64,000 nucleotides of DNA from positions 913,972,979 to 914,036,978 of the forward strand of contig CM062815.1 of assembly GCA_031772625.1 (NCBI GenBank), read 5' to 3'. This stretch comes from Pinus tabuliformis. Taxonomy: Eukaryota; Streptophyta; Pinopsida; Pinales; Pinaceae. The notes under the pieces are model-generated. The model was not told the DNA's origin, made no database searches, and worked only from the letters and a program-made list of their open reading frames with translations. Positions within the stretch are counted from its first letter, which is position 1, and every line of letters begins with the position of its first letter. Positions 45,579 to 56,371 of this stretch are shown here, in pieces. Both the position numbers and the translations under genes were made by a program.

Positions 45579-47273
45579 GATTGCGGATTACTCGATCAAC
45601 TAAAATATAAAGGGGAAAGTTTGTGTTTCCGATTTGAATGAATTTTATTAGACGCTTTTAAACATAACTTTTCTTTTTCATGTTTTAAGAGTCGAGAAAA
45701 AGCTAAAGATGACTCTAGTCGCCTTCGATGTATTAACGAGCTCGAAGTGACAAATGCTTGGTTGGACCTTTTCAGTTATAGAGTTTGAAAAGGGCCAAAA
45801 GAAACTGCTCTGGAGATCTAGGCAGAGGGTGTGCCAAACCTTTCGCGAAACCACATAATACGTTTTACGGTATGGGTGGTCGATCTTCGTGAATGTTGTG
45901 TTCACTGCATCGCGATCAGTAGGGCGGCCGACACGGCTTCCTATGGATAAAGGATAATTGCCTATAGGGGTCTCCCAATATATACGTGACGGTACGTGGG
46001 AGCACAAGTCCGTATTAGTGCCACCGACTCTCAGGAGGAATCACCCACCTTCGTAGAGATCGACAGTCACTATGTTTAACGACGCCGGAACACGTCTCTA
46101 CCTAGACCTCTAGATGTTTGCGTTATGTTTCAAATGCGTTGTTAGGTTCATTCAGTATATTTTAAGTTGATCTTTTTAAAGTTTGCCTTTCAAGGTTCAC
46201 CACGAGATGTATATGACAAATTCCTAAATGCAGCCTAAGATGAGAAGCAAGCTTTTTCAAATCTTTTTGACTGATGAAAAACTTAACTACTGAGGGAGAA
46301 GAAAGGCAAATTCTTTTCACACAGTTCATACAGCACAAACTAATGCACTTTCTCCTAAATCATCATGCAAACTTTTTCAAATGCAAAATGCACAATGCAT
46401 GTATTTTCTTTTCCCTTTCTTAATGTGGATGGATACAAAAAGAAAGTGGTTATATAACTTTGATTTCGATTTAAAGCGAAAGTAAACAAGTTTGTCCAAC
46501 AATCAAAAGACACCTTAAGGTTCACTTGCTTAATCACTGGAAATACATGAAATCAAACCATACTAACGAAAGTAAAATGACTAATCAGCTATGGACAACA
46601 AGCAAGCTAACTCTTTAGACCAGCAAAATGCCTAACACAGGTTCAGATTTAAGAGGCCAAAAGCATGACTAGTTTACTTTTCGTTACGGGAAATTGTAAA
46701 TGAGCAAGAAATACAAAGAACAAGTACAATTTCGTTATATAACAGAGGCGGAATGATGGCAAGTAATATTGGTTTCAAAAAAAGTACAAGACTGACACTT
46801 AGCAGCAAATCTAAGTGAAAACAGGCAAGAGAAAGGAGGAAACCCCAAATGCACTAGGCAAATTTGGGCCAACGCAGGCTCTGCACAGCCAAACTAGCTC
46901 TCAGCGCAGGTAGTCCCTTCGGTACCTACGTTGCAGAGCAGGTAGCCTGTGTACTACCTGCTCTGCAAAACGAGAGTTGCGTTTTCACAGTTTCCGGGTC
47001 ATAATTTTCTAAAAAATGCACGGTTTTTGCTCAAATAAGAGACATTCAGTCAAGCACACTCAAAGGGATGATTTAGAAGGTGCAAAGCTATCACTAAGAG
47101 CTTACAAAGATCTTTGTAGATCAGCTCTTCAAATCATGAACTTGCTCAAAAATGAGCCAGAGTGGCTGCCCCTCTACTTCGCTTTTGATATAGTCAAAAG
47201 CTTTTCGATTCGGTACTCTTTGGTTCAGGAAATGAATAGCAAAGATACTACAAACACAATCAAACGGATACGC
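45579..47273 (-). other. X leader
   Basis: 1.7-kb noncoding leader. 45690-45830 holds three hairpin units of the CTCGTTAAAA type (for example agcttttt/gaaaaagc pairing). 45840-46120 carries the leader domain shared with W, Y and Z (tagagacgtgttccggcgtc and following blocks). 46866-46985 is an island of CGCAGGT, ACCTGC and GCAGAGCAGG motifs. Confidence 0.7.
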
Positions 47274-47291
47274 TCCCCAGCGGAGTCGCCA
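47274..47291 (-). promoter_or_regulatory. X primer-binding site (tRNA-Arg type)
   Basis: The minus strand reads TGGCGACTCCGCTGGGGA, 18 bases that fit the 3' end of a tRNA; the same kind of site is known from Tat/Ogre elements, where the primer is tRNA-Arg. It lies three bases from the LTR. Confidence 0.8.
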
Positions 47292-47294
47292 GTT

Positions 47295-48359
47295 TGTTGT
47301 AGGGAAAAGTATCCAACTCGGATGACCCTAACCCACTCTAAGGGTGACAGTTCCTTAGCAACAACTATAAAACAAACTACTGAAGGTTTACTTCTTTATG
47401 AAAGCAAAAGAGAGTGGAGAAAGCACTAACCGTTGCCTTGCGCTTAATGTCGAATCCAAACTCTTCTCTTTGGCCGCTTGCTCTTAGCTCTTTGTCCTTC
47501 TGCTCGCCCAGCTACAAGGAGATCCTGCAAAACAACAAAGAAGGAAACTACAAGAGGCATGCAATCATAACTGGTTCATGGATTAGTGTAAACCAAACAT
47601 GCAATCATCACAATATACAATTGAAACAAGAGCACATAGAAGAACCTCAATAGCTTTTATTAATGTAGAAGAAAAGGTTCTGAGAGGATTACAACCATTG
47701 CAGGCTCCAACCCAGCAACACCTCCCAGCAGAAAGAGTTGCTCTTCTTCACCTCTCTCAAACAATCACCCAATAACTCAAGAATGAAACCAACAGCATAT
47801 CATTACTTTGCACAAAATTCCAGCCTCTTGAGCTCATAGGAGAGAGCTCAATATATAGATGAATTGAGAAAGGATGAGTCAGCTTGCAACTGATGTGTAG
47901 CTGCCTTGTGTCCTCTCTCTCTTCAGTTAATCTTTAGTTGATCTTCAGTTCTTGAGTCCACTTGGTGAACCTTGCTTCTACTTGGAGAAACAAAGCCTCT
48001 GACTCATCACAAGGTGAAATACCTGATCCAAGTGTCATTTTTGGAAGATTCCAAAGCAATGACTCACAGTGCCACATGTCCAAACTCGCCCAACGCAGGT
48101 GGGCTTCGTTCTACCTGCTTTGTAATGCAGGTACACCATGGAGCAGTTGTGTTTCAGCGCAGAATCCTAGTGGAGCACCTGCTTTGATTTCAGGATTGCT
48201 TTTTTTTGAGTGTTTTCAGGTGGAGAACTGATCTGAGAGTTGTTGGTTTGCTGACCTTGTTCCTCTAGGGGTAGGAACATCATGTTTAGGGAACTTTGGA
48301 TCCCTTGGATTATTGACAATTCATGCTTGTTGCTGTAAGGCACAAAATTGTCTATAACA
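47295..48359 (-). repeat. X 5' LTR
   Basis: 1065 bp, the same length as the 3' LTR and nearly identical to it. Confidence 0.95.
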
Positions 48360-49232
48360 ACTTGCTCCTAGCTCCTTGCTCTTTTGCTAGCCCAGCTACA
48401 ATGAGATCCTGCAAAATAATAAAGAAGGAAACTACAAGAGGCATGCAATCATAACTGGTTCAAGGATTAGTGTAAACCAAATATACAATTATCACAATAT
48501 ATCATTGAAACAAGAGCATATAGAAGAACCTCAATAGCTTTTATTAATGAAGAAGTAAAGGTTCTGAGAGCGTTACAACCATTGAAGGCCCCAATCCAGC
48601 AACACCTCCCAGCAGAAAGAATTTCTCCTCTTCACCTCTCTCAAGCAATCACCCAATAGCTCTATAGTAAAACCAACAGCATATCATTACTTTGCACAAA
48701 ATTCCAGCCTCTTGAGCTCATAAGAGAGAGCTCAATATATAGATGAATTGAGAAAGGATGAGTCAGCTTGCAACTGATGTGTAGCTGCCTTGTGTCCTCT
48801 CTCTCTTCAGTTGATCTTCAGTTCTTGAGTCCACTTGGAGAACCTTGCTTCCACTTGGAGAAACAGAGCCTCTGACTCATCACAAGGCGAAATCCCTGAT
48901 CCAAGTGTCATTTTTGGAAGATTCCAGAGCAATGACTCAGTGTGCCACTTGTCCCATCTCGCTCAGCGCAGGTGGCTTTTGTTCCACTTGCTTTGCAACG
49001 TAGGTACACCATGGAGGATCTGAGTTTCAGCGCAGAAGCCTAGTGGAGCACCTGCTTTGATTTCAGGATTGCTTGTTTTTGAGTGTTTTCAGGTGGAGAA
49101 CTGATCTGAGAGCTGTTGGTTTGCTGACCTTGTTCCTCTAGGGGTAGGAACATCATGTTTAGGGAACTTTGGATCCCCTGGATTATTGACAATTCATGCT
49201 TGTTGGTGTAAGGCACAAAATTGTCTATAACA
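48360..49232 (-). repeat. Y 3' LTR, right part
   Basis: Continuation of the Y LTR after X, from cttgctcctagctcc to ctataaca, collinear with 55496-56366. Confidence 0.93.
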
Positions 49233-49245
49233 GATGCCCCCTAAA
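49233..49245 (-). promoter_or_regulatory. Y polypurine tract
   Basis: The minus strand reads tttagggggcatc before TGTTATAG, identical to X. Confidence 0.8.
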
Positions 49246-52006
49246 GTATGAGGTCGTTTATCGGGTGAAATGCTTTATTGAGAGGATCCAAAGTTCATTC
49301 AATCTGCTGAGAAGTGTCCTGTAATAAGATACAATACAATACATTATTTTTCATACATTTTCATGATCTAGCTGAGGCGGGCATTCCCATGTTCAGCTTT
49401 ATAAATACATTTTGGTACATAGAACAGACAATCGTCTGATTGTAGACTGATAATTTTCTGCTGAAATTATCATCCTTTTGAGAAGGATGATCATCTGCTG
49501 TAATGATGTACATATCAAATGTCTTTATGTCCTGAATATATATCGCAGCCCGATGGATGAAACTAGATCCGGGGTCTTCAATCTCTTCCGATCTTCACTC
49601 GATGTACAAGTCGATCCATGTGAGAATTTCTTGAAGTCGAACATGGAAAGACATCGCTTGATTACCGGTCAATGATGTAAACCGTTAACAAGCGCGAGAG
49701 GAATCACCGATAAGGATGATGACCCTCAAGGTACGGCAGTACAACTCACATGGTGGGAATAAAGGACTTGGCGTCGACCACCATGCAAAATCTTCTGGTC
49801 GAAGGTCATTGATGTATACATGTCGCCGGAAGTGAGAAACTTGCCATTGAGGCATGCAAGCTTCAAAGTACTGAAGGGGTTGTTCCTAGATCAACTCCTT
49901 GGATAATGAGCTGATGTCGACAAGGAGCGATCCGTCAAAGGAGGGCCTTAATGAATCCCACATCAGTGACACATAACGGAGCTAGTGATTGTGATGAGGT
50001 GAAAACAAACTGTGATGTATGATTCAGGGTGGCGGCCATGAAGTGGATGAAGGATAATGTATGGCAGTGGATGGGACACGGTTGACTCTTTGCAGAACCA
50101 CATCTCTTGAACATATAATGACACTGATGTGATGGATTGGTAGCATTACCCCAATTGTGGATGGTGTGGCGAGGACCATGGTTATGAGACCGGTGAATGA
50201 AACAACCCAACCCGATGTGATACGGAGGACAAAGTGTCATGTTCAAGAGCGACTTGCTACCATTAATGCTGTGAGGTTCTCCCAATTTTTCCCCAGTCAT
50301 TGCTGACCAGTACCTCTTTATTTTTGTCAAGCTTGAGGAGGATAACATATGCTTTTTCTATAACCTGCCCTTCGGGCAAGCCCATCGCTATGTTTTAACG
50401 AGCCTAGCGATAGGGAAACTCGTTCTCGTCTAAAGACAAGTTTGTCGCTATTTAATCATTTTAACGAGTCTAACGACAAGGAAAACTCGGTCCTTTTCAT
50501 TTTTAGAGAGTCTGAAAAGGTACGGAAAGTTAACTCCAAAATTCCTTTTTCGTCATCTAATCCCTTAAGTCCAAAAAAGTATAAAACAATACAAAAGGGA
50601 TGAATTTTCGATTTCTTTAACGAGCCGAACAAAACAAGCGCTCGATCTTTTTGTGCAATAATCCCTCAGGTCCAAAAAGATTAAAATCTAGAGGAGGGAT
50701 AGCTCTTCCGGTCCTTTTAACGAGCTGGAAGGCCAAAACTCGACAAACTTTTCATATTTTACGAGTCAGTGAAAAGAGCTCAAAGAAGACTCGTCTTTTG
50801 AGGAACGAGTGATAAACAGGGATAGCAGCAGATTCCAGGTACAGGTTGGAATTTTCCAATCACGGCAGTGTCACAAGAATGGCTAAGTGAAATCACTCTT
50901 CGCAGCTGTTCCTCAAAATGGGTAAACAAACATATGGAGATGAACGATTGGCCAAATGAACGGATGGAGGTGACGGCATATAAACACGACCAAGGGCTTT
51001 AATATGGCTGTCAAAGGTTACATTTCTCAAGGTTATTTACCGGTTCATTTTTTCTGGGTGAACTTGAACTACTAGGGAAAGATTGCTCACAACTTATGTT
51101 TATTTTTTAACGAGCATGAACTCTATACAAAAACTGCTTGATTCTTGCGTTTATTTTTTAACGAGCATGAACATTGCTAAAACTGCTCGATGATGCCCCC
51201 AGCATAATAATGCAGACGAGGCATATGCCCCCTAAACTTTAAGGGGCAGTTCATTTTTTAACGAGCTTGAATGCGTTCAAACCTTGCTCAATTATACCAG
51301 TCTTAATACAAGGAATGCCTCAGGTGAGGTAATCTTATTTAAGGAGCGATACCTCACTAATTACTCCAATTCAGCAGGTTTTAACTTTTGCCTCACATCC
51401 TTTCTTTATGCAAGCTGGAAATGGCTAATCCTATGAGTTTAACGGGTTAGACCTACAGGTTTAAAGGGAGGACCTAAAAATTTAAAAAATAAATAGTCGT
51501 CCCGTGCTTGCACTTCAAAAGGTTCGCATGCCCCCAGGTATAAAGTATAATTTCGAGATTTTGTCCTCTTACTTATTATCCGAAAAATGGTTTTGTTTGC
51601 TGCCGCAAACTAAACTCTCTTTTCGATGATGTCTATCATTAGGTTGATAAGGATGGTGACTACTTGTTGCAGCAATTTCATCTCTTTCTTTGAAGACTGC
51701 CCCTACTTATCCTTCAAAACATATGTTTTAATGGGTGAGGCTTGACATTCAAAGATGGTGGCTACTTGCCGCCACAAATGGATCTCCTCCTTAGGAGAGC
51801 CTACTTTTTTAGACAAAGGGAGTCGATCTTTTCGCTCACATAACTTTGACAAAAGAATTTTATCCTAGAACAACCCTCTCTTCCTTTTTCGGACGGGGTA
51901 CGGACTAGTCCATTCTTCTGCGGAAATTAACTTTATACCCAAGGTTTTCTCTGCCCAAGGCAGGCCAGGGTGCATGCCCCCTGGGTCCCAGTTCTTTCTT
52001 TCCGAA
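49246..52006 (-). other. Y 3' noncoding region
   Basis: Collinear with the X 3' region over most of its length. The hairpin array with CTCGTTAAAA loops lies at about 50360-50810 and 51080-51250. Extra ggggg-cat purine runs occur near 51190, 51225, 51535 and 51975 (minus strand). No gene seen. Confidence 0.7.
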
Positions 52007-53599
52007 TTACTCGCATTCATCGGGAAGTAGAACCGGGGGTGGAGGCATTCCTTGAGTGAATAAACCGTTAAGGGATGGTATTTGACTATTTGCAATGCGT
52101 GATCCTGGAAATGAAAGTTGGTCTACGAGCTTGACCATTCTTCCTTCGTGCGGAAAACACATGACTCTAAAGAGCGAGGACACTATTGCCTCCATGCAAT
52201 ATATATAGTCTCGTCCAAGGAGTAAGTTATAAACCAAGGGTCCCTGGACGACCATGATGTTCATATGAACTGTCTTCCCTTTCAATGTAATTGGAACATT
52301 GGGGAGAATCCCTAACGGGTGACTGGTTCCTTTATCAAAACGTGATAGATTTCTCATCTCAGGTAAAAGCGTCGGGCAACCCAGTGCTTTCCAAGAAATA
52401 GAGGAAAGGATACTCACATATGCCCCTTCATCAATTATAGTTCCAGCCATCACCATTCTGTAGATTTGGACTATGATTCTGAATGGGATACTGGCTGGTA
52501 ACCGGGGTCTGCCTAGTTGGTTCCAATCAAAGGATACAACTAGGTTTCTTGGTGGTGGGACCGAATATACGGCCGGATACGACCCTGACGATGTTCCTTC
52601 CTGCGATAAAGGAATGGGCGCATTGCCCTGATGCTCATCAGAGTCTGTGTTGATGAAAAGAATATGGACGGTGTCATCCTTATCCTCTTCAGTGAGGGTG
52701 TCATTTGAAGATGGGTCTTCAATGACGGAGTCATTGGAGGATGAAACCTCTGAAGGGAGAACCGGGTCAACTGCCGTTTCGACCTTTAGACTTTCGTCTG
52801 GTCTGGATTCAGTAGGTTCATTCTCAATGACCGACACTTCAGCCGACCACTTGAGCGGGTTAGCTGGATTTTCAACTATCGAGGGATTAGGCGCGAGTTT
52901 TTGGTATCCAGGAGGAAGTCGTAACGGTGAAACCAGACGATCTTCCAAAACTCTCTTTGCCTCATCTAAGAATGGACATCGGTGGATGGCATGATCGCCT
53001 TCACACAACATACAGGGTGATCTTGGTCTCCCTCTTCGTCCTTCACTCTCGCTAGTTGACGAACTGCAATCAACATGACTACCAGAGGTTGATGCTACCG
53101 GATTGTGCAACCTTGGGGACCAGTCCCTTAGTATCCGGGGAATACAAGGACAATCACGATGGAAGTGGGCCCCTTTGAAAATGACACATGGCGATTTAGG
53201 CCCGATCGGTGCAGTGTGTGGATTTTTGTCAGCTGTCTTTTGCTTGCCCCCAGTCGCCTTCGCCATAGGCCCCTTCTGCTTATTTTCTCTTTTCTTCTTT
53301 TCCTTCTTCTCCATGGGAGGCTGACCTTTGCCGGCTCTACCTTGTGAAGATGAAGGATCAGAGGGAGAATTATAAGAAGTGGAAGGCTGGTGGGTAGCTC
53401 TAGACTTCTCTGACTGTTGATTCCACTGCTCATGATTAGTGGCGATCTGAACTACATTGGTTGAAAAGAGCCATACAGGTAGGCCAATTGTCAATCCTAG
53501 AAGTGACAATGTGGCCATATGAGGCGCACCAACATCTCCCCAAGAGGAGAAGGGATTGGGACTTCCGCCAAGGTTACTTCCTTGGTTGGTGGGCTCCAT
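52007..53599 (-). CDS. Y ORF: zinc knuckles and DEG protease-like domain, intact
   Basis: An uninterrupted minus-strand frame of 530 codons if it starts at ATG 53599 (MEPTNQGSNLGGSPNPF). A slightly longer open frame upstream has only a TTG. The N-terminus has GAPHMATLSLLGLTIGLPVW, then a Lys-rich stretch. Two knuckle-like motifs follow: CVIFKGAHFHRDC (degenerate) and CMLCEGDHAIHRC (C-X2-C-X3-H-X4-C). After an acidic Ser/Glu-rich linker comes a retropepsin-like domain with TIIDEGAYVSILSSI (Asp390-Glu391-Gly392) and LLLGRDYIYCM. The normal active site is Asp-Ser/Thr-Gly; Glu in the middle position probably changes or abolishes catalysis. No capsid domain, reverse transcriptase or integrase. It shares this design with Z. 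Its role may be RNA binding and a structural part in particles made by relatives. Confidence 0.8.
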   Translation of the reverse strand: MEPTNQGSNLGGSPNPFSSWGDVGAPHMATLSLLGLTIGLPVWLFSTNVVQIATNHEQWNQQSEKSRATHQPSTSYNSPSDPSSSQGRAGKGQPPMEKKEKKKRENKQKGPMAKATGGKQKTADKNPHTAPIGPKSPCVIFKGAHFHRDCPCIPRILRDWSPRLHNPVASTSGSHVDCSSSTSESEGRRGRPRSPCMLCEGDHAIHRCPFLDEAKRVLEDRLVSPLRLPPGYQKLAPNPSIVENPANPLKWSAEVSVIENEPTESRPDESLKVETAVDPVLPSEVSSSNDSVIEDPSSNDTLTEEDKDDTVHILFINTDSDEHQGNAPIPLSQEGTSSGSYPAVYSVPPPRNLVVSFDWNQLGRPRLPASIPFRIIVQIYRMVMAGTIIDEGAYVSILSSISWKALGCPTLLPEMRNLSRFDKGTSHPLGILPNVPITLKGKTVHMNIMVVQGPLVYNLLLGRDYIYCMEAIVSSLFRVMCFPHEGRMVKLVDQLSFPGSRIANSQIPSLNGLFTQGMPPPPVLLPDECE

Positions 53600-55291
53600 A
53601 CTTTTCAACTGAAAGATCAACGTGGGAATAACAGGTGATTATGTTCCGTTTAAAATAAATTTTATTAACGACGCTTTTAGACACAAACTTGCTTTTTCAT
53701 GTTTTAAGAGTCGAGAAAAAGCTAAAGATGACTCTAGTCGCCTTCGATGTTTTAACGAGCCCGAAGTGACAAATGCTCGGATGGAATTTTTCAGTTATAG
53801 AGTTTGAAAAAGGCCAAAAGAAACTTCTCTGGAGTTCTAGGCAGAGGGTGTGCCAAACTTTTCGCGAAACCACAGAATACGTTTTACGGTACGGGTGGTC
53901 GATCTTCGTGAATGCTGTGTTCACTGCATCGCGATCAGTAGGGCGGCCGACACGGCTTCCTATGGATAAAGGATAATTTCCTATAGGGGTCTCCCAATAT
54001 ATACGCGACGGTACGTGGGATCACAAGTCTGTATTAGTGCCACCGACTCTCAGGAGGAATCACCCACCTTCGTAGAGATCGACAGTCACTATGTTTAACG
54101 ACGCCGGAACACGTCTCTACCTAGACCTCTATGTGTTTGCGTTATGTTACAAAGTGTTGTTATGTAAATTGGATTTATTTTAATGTTGATCTTGCTTAGC
54201 AGTTTGCCTTTAAGGATCACCACGAGATGTATGTAACAAATTCCTGAATGCAGTCTAAGATGAGAAGCAAACTTTTCAATCTTTCAACTTTGAAAACCTT
54301 AACTACTGAGGGAAAAGAAAGGCAAATCTTTTCACACAGATCATAGAGCACACACTAAATGCAAATTTTTCCTAAATCGTCAAGCAAACAGTCAAATGGA
54401 AAATGCACAATGCATGTATTTTCTTTTCCCTTTCTTAATGTAGATGGGTTACAAAAATAAAGTTGTTATATAACTTTGATTTCGATTTAAAGTGAAAACA
54501 AACAAGCTTGTCCAAAATCAAAAGACACCTTAAGATTTACTTGCTTAATCACTGGAAATGCATGAAATCAAACCATAATGACAAAAGTAAAATGACTAAT
54601 CAGCTATGGACAGCAAACAAGCTAACTCTTTAGACCAGCAAAATGCCTAACACAGGTTCAGATCTAAGAGGCCAAAAGCAAGACTAGTTTACTCTTCGTT
54701 ATGGGAAATTGTAAATGAGTAAGAAATACAAAAGAACAAGTACAAGTTCGTTATATAACAGAGGCAGAATGATGGCAAGTAATGTTGGTTTCAGAACAGG
54801 TGCAAGACTGGTAACTGGCAGCCAAATCTATAGTGAAAACAGGCAAGAGAAAAGGAGGAAACCCCAACAGCACTAGGCAAAATTGGGCCAACGCAGGTGC
54901 TGCACAGCCAGTCTGGCTCTCAGCGTAGGTAGCCCCTTCGGGACCTGCGTTGCAAAGCAGGTAGCCTGTGTACTACCTGCTTTGGAAAACAAAAGTTGCG
55001 TTTTCACAGTTTCCGGGTCATAATTTTCTAAAAAATGCACAGTTTTTGCTCAAATCAAAAGCAATCAGTCAAGCACACTCAAAGGGATGATAAGGAAGGT
55101 GAAAAGCTATCACTAAGAGCTTACAAGGATCCTTGTAGATCAGCTCTTCAAATCATGAACTTGCTCAGAAATGAGCTAGAGTAGCTGCCCTCTACTTCGC
55201 TTTTGATATAGTCAAAAGCTTTTCGATTTGGTACTCTTTTGTTCAGGAAATGAATAGCAAAATACTACAAACACAATCAAACGGATACGAT
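53600..55291 (-). other. Y leader
   Basis: Same plan as the X leader. Hairpin units with loop CTCGTTAAAA lie at 53695-53830, the shared leader domain at 53840-54127 (tagagacgtgttccggcgtc, gtcggccgccct and other blocks), and a CGCAGGT/ACCTGC island at 54888-54985. Confidence 0.7.
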
Positions 55292-55309
55292 CCCCAGTGG
55301 AGTCGCCAG
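55292..55309 (-). promoter_or_regulatory. Y primer-binding site
   Basis: The minus strand reads TGGCGACTCCACTGGGGA, one change from the X site; tRNA-Arg type. Confidence 0.8.
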
Positions 55310-55312
55310 TTT

Positions 55313-56366
55313 GTTGTAGGGAAAAGTATCCGACTCGGATGACCCTATCCCACTCTAAGGGTGATAGTACCTCAGCAACAACTGTAAAGCAAACTACTTA
55401 AGGTTTACTTCTTTATGAAAGCAAAAGAGAGTGGAGAAATGCACTAACCGTTGCCTTGCGCTTAATGTCGAATCCAAACTCTTTTCTTTGGCCGCTTGCT
55501 CCTAGCTCCTTGCTCTTTTGCTGGCCCAGCTACAATGAGATCCTGCAAAATAACAAAGAAGGAAACTACAAGAGGCATGCAATCATAACTGGTTCAAGGA
55601 TTAGTGTAAACCAAATATACAATTATCACAATATATCATTGAAACAAGAGCATATAGAAGAACCTCAATAGCTTTTATTAATTAAGAAGTAAAGGTTCTG
55701 AGAGCATTACAACCATTGAAGGCCCTAATCCAGCAACACCTCCCAGCAGAAAGAATTTCTCCTCTTCACCTCTCTCAAGCAATCACCCAATAGCTCTATA
55801 GTAAAACCAACAGCATATCATTACTTTGCAACAAATTCCAGCCTCTTGAGCTCATAGGAGAGAGCTCAATATATAGATGAATTGAGAAAGGATGAGTCAG
55901 CTTGCAACTGATGTGTAGCTGCCTTGTGTCCTCTCTCTCTTCAGTTGATCTTCAGTTCTTGAGTCCACTTGGAGAACCTTGCTTCCACTTGGAGAAACAG
56001 AGCCTCTGACTCATCACAAGGCGAAATCCCTGATCCAAGTGTCATTTTTGGAAGATTCCAGAGCAATGACTCAGTGTGCCACTTGTCCCATCTCGCTCAG
56101 CGCAGGTGGCCTTTGTTCCACTTGCTTTGCAACGCAGGTACACCATGGAGGATCTGAGTTTCAGCGCAGAAGCCTAGTGGAGCACCTGCTTTGATTTCAG
56201 GATTGCTTGTTTTTGAGTGTTTTCAGGTGGAGAACTGATCTGAGAGCTGTTGGTTTGCTGACCTTGTTCCTCTAGGGGTAGGAACATCATGTTTAGGGAA
56301 CTTTGGATCCCCTGGATTATTGACAATTCATGCTTGTTGCTGTAAGGCACAAAATTGTCTATAACA
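55313..56366 (-). repeat. Y 5' LTR
   Basis: 1054-bp LTR, TGTTGTAGGG...CTATAACA, followed by the CTATG target duplication. Confidence 0.95.
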
Positions 56367-56371
56367 CTATG

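Larger units (their letters stand above)
39490..48359 (-). mobile_element. Element X: non-autonomous gag-only LTR retrotransposon
   Basis: Minus-strand 8.9-kb element with two 1065-bp LTRs (39490-40554 and 47295-48359) that differ at only a few positions in the parts I compared, so it is young. It sits inside the LTR of its relative Y. The flanks gcttg and acttg are the target duplication with one change. It encodes Gag only, with about 2.2 kb of structured noncoding DNA between gag and the 3' LTR. This layout matches TR-GAG-type non-autonomous elements. Confidence 0.93.
39303..56366 (-). mobile_element. Element Y: non-autonomous LTR retrotransposon
   Basis: Minus-strand element with 5' LTR at 55313-56366 and 3' LTR split into 39303-39489 and 48360-49232 by insertion of X. 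A perfect CTATG duplication flanks it (39298-39302 and 56367-56371). Without X it is about 8.2 kb. It has a PBS, leader, one intact 530-codon ORF, a 2.7-kb 3' noncoding region with hairpin arrays, and a polypurine tract. No reverse transcriptase or integrase. Confidence 0.93.

Noticed and set aside
47016-47429. Plus-strand 137-codon frame
   Set aside because: It runs across the X primer-binding site and into the LTR on the antisense strand; no family resemblance.
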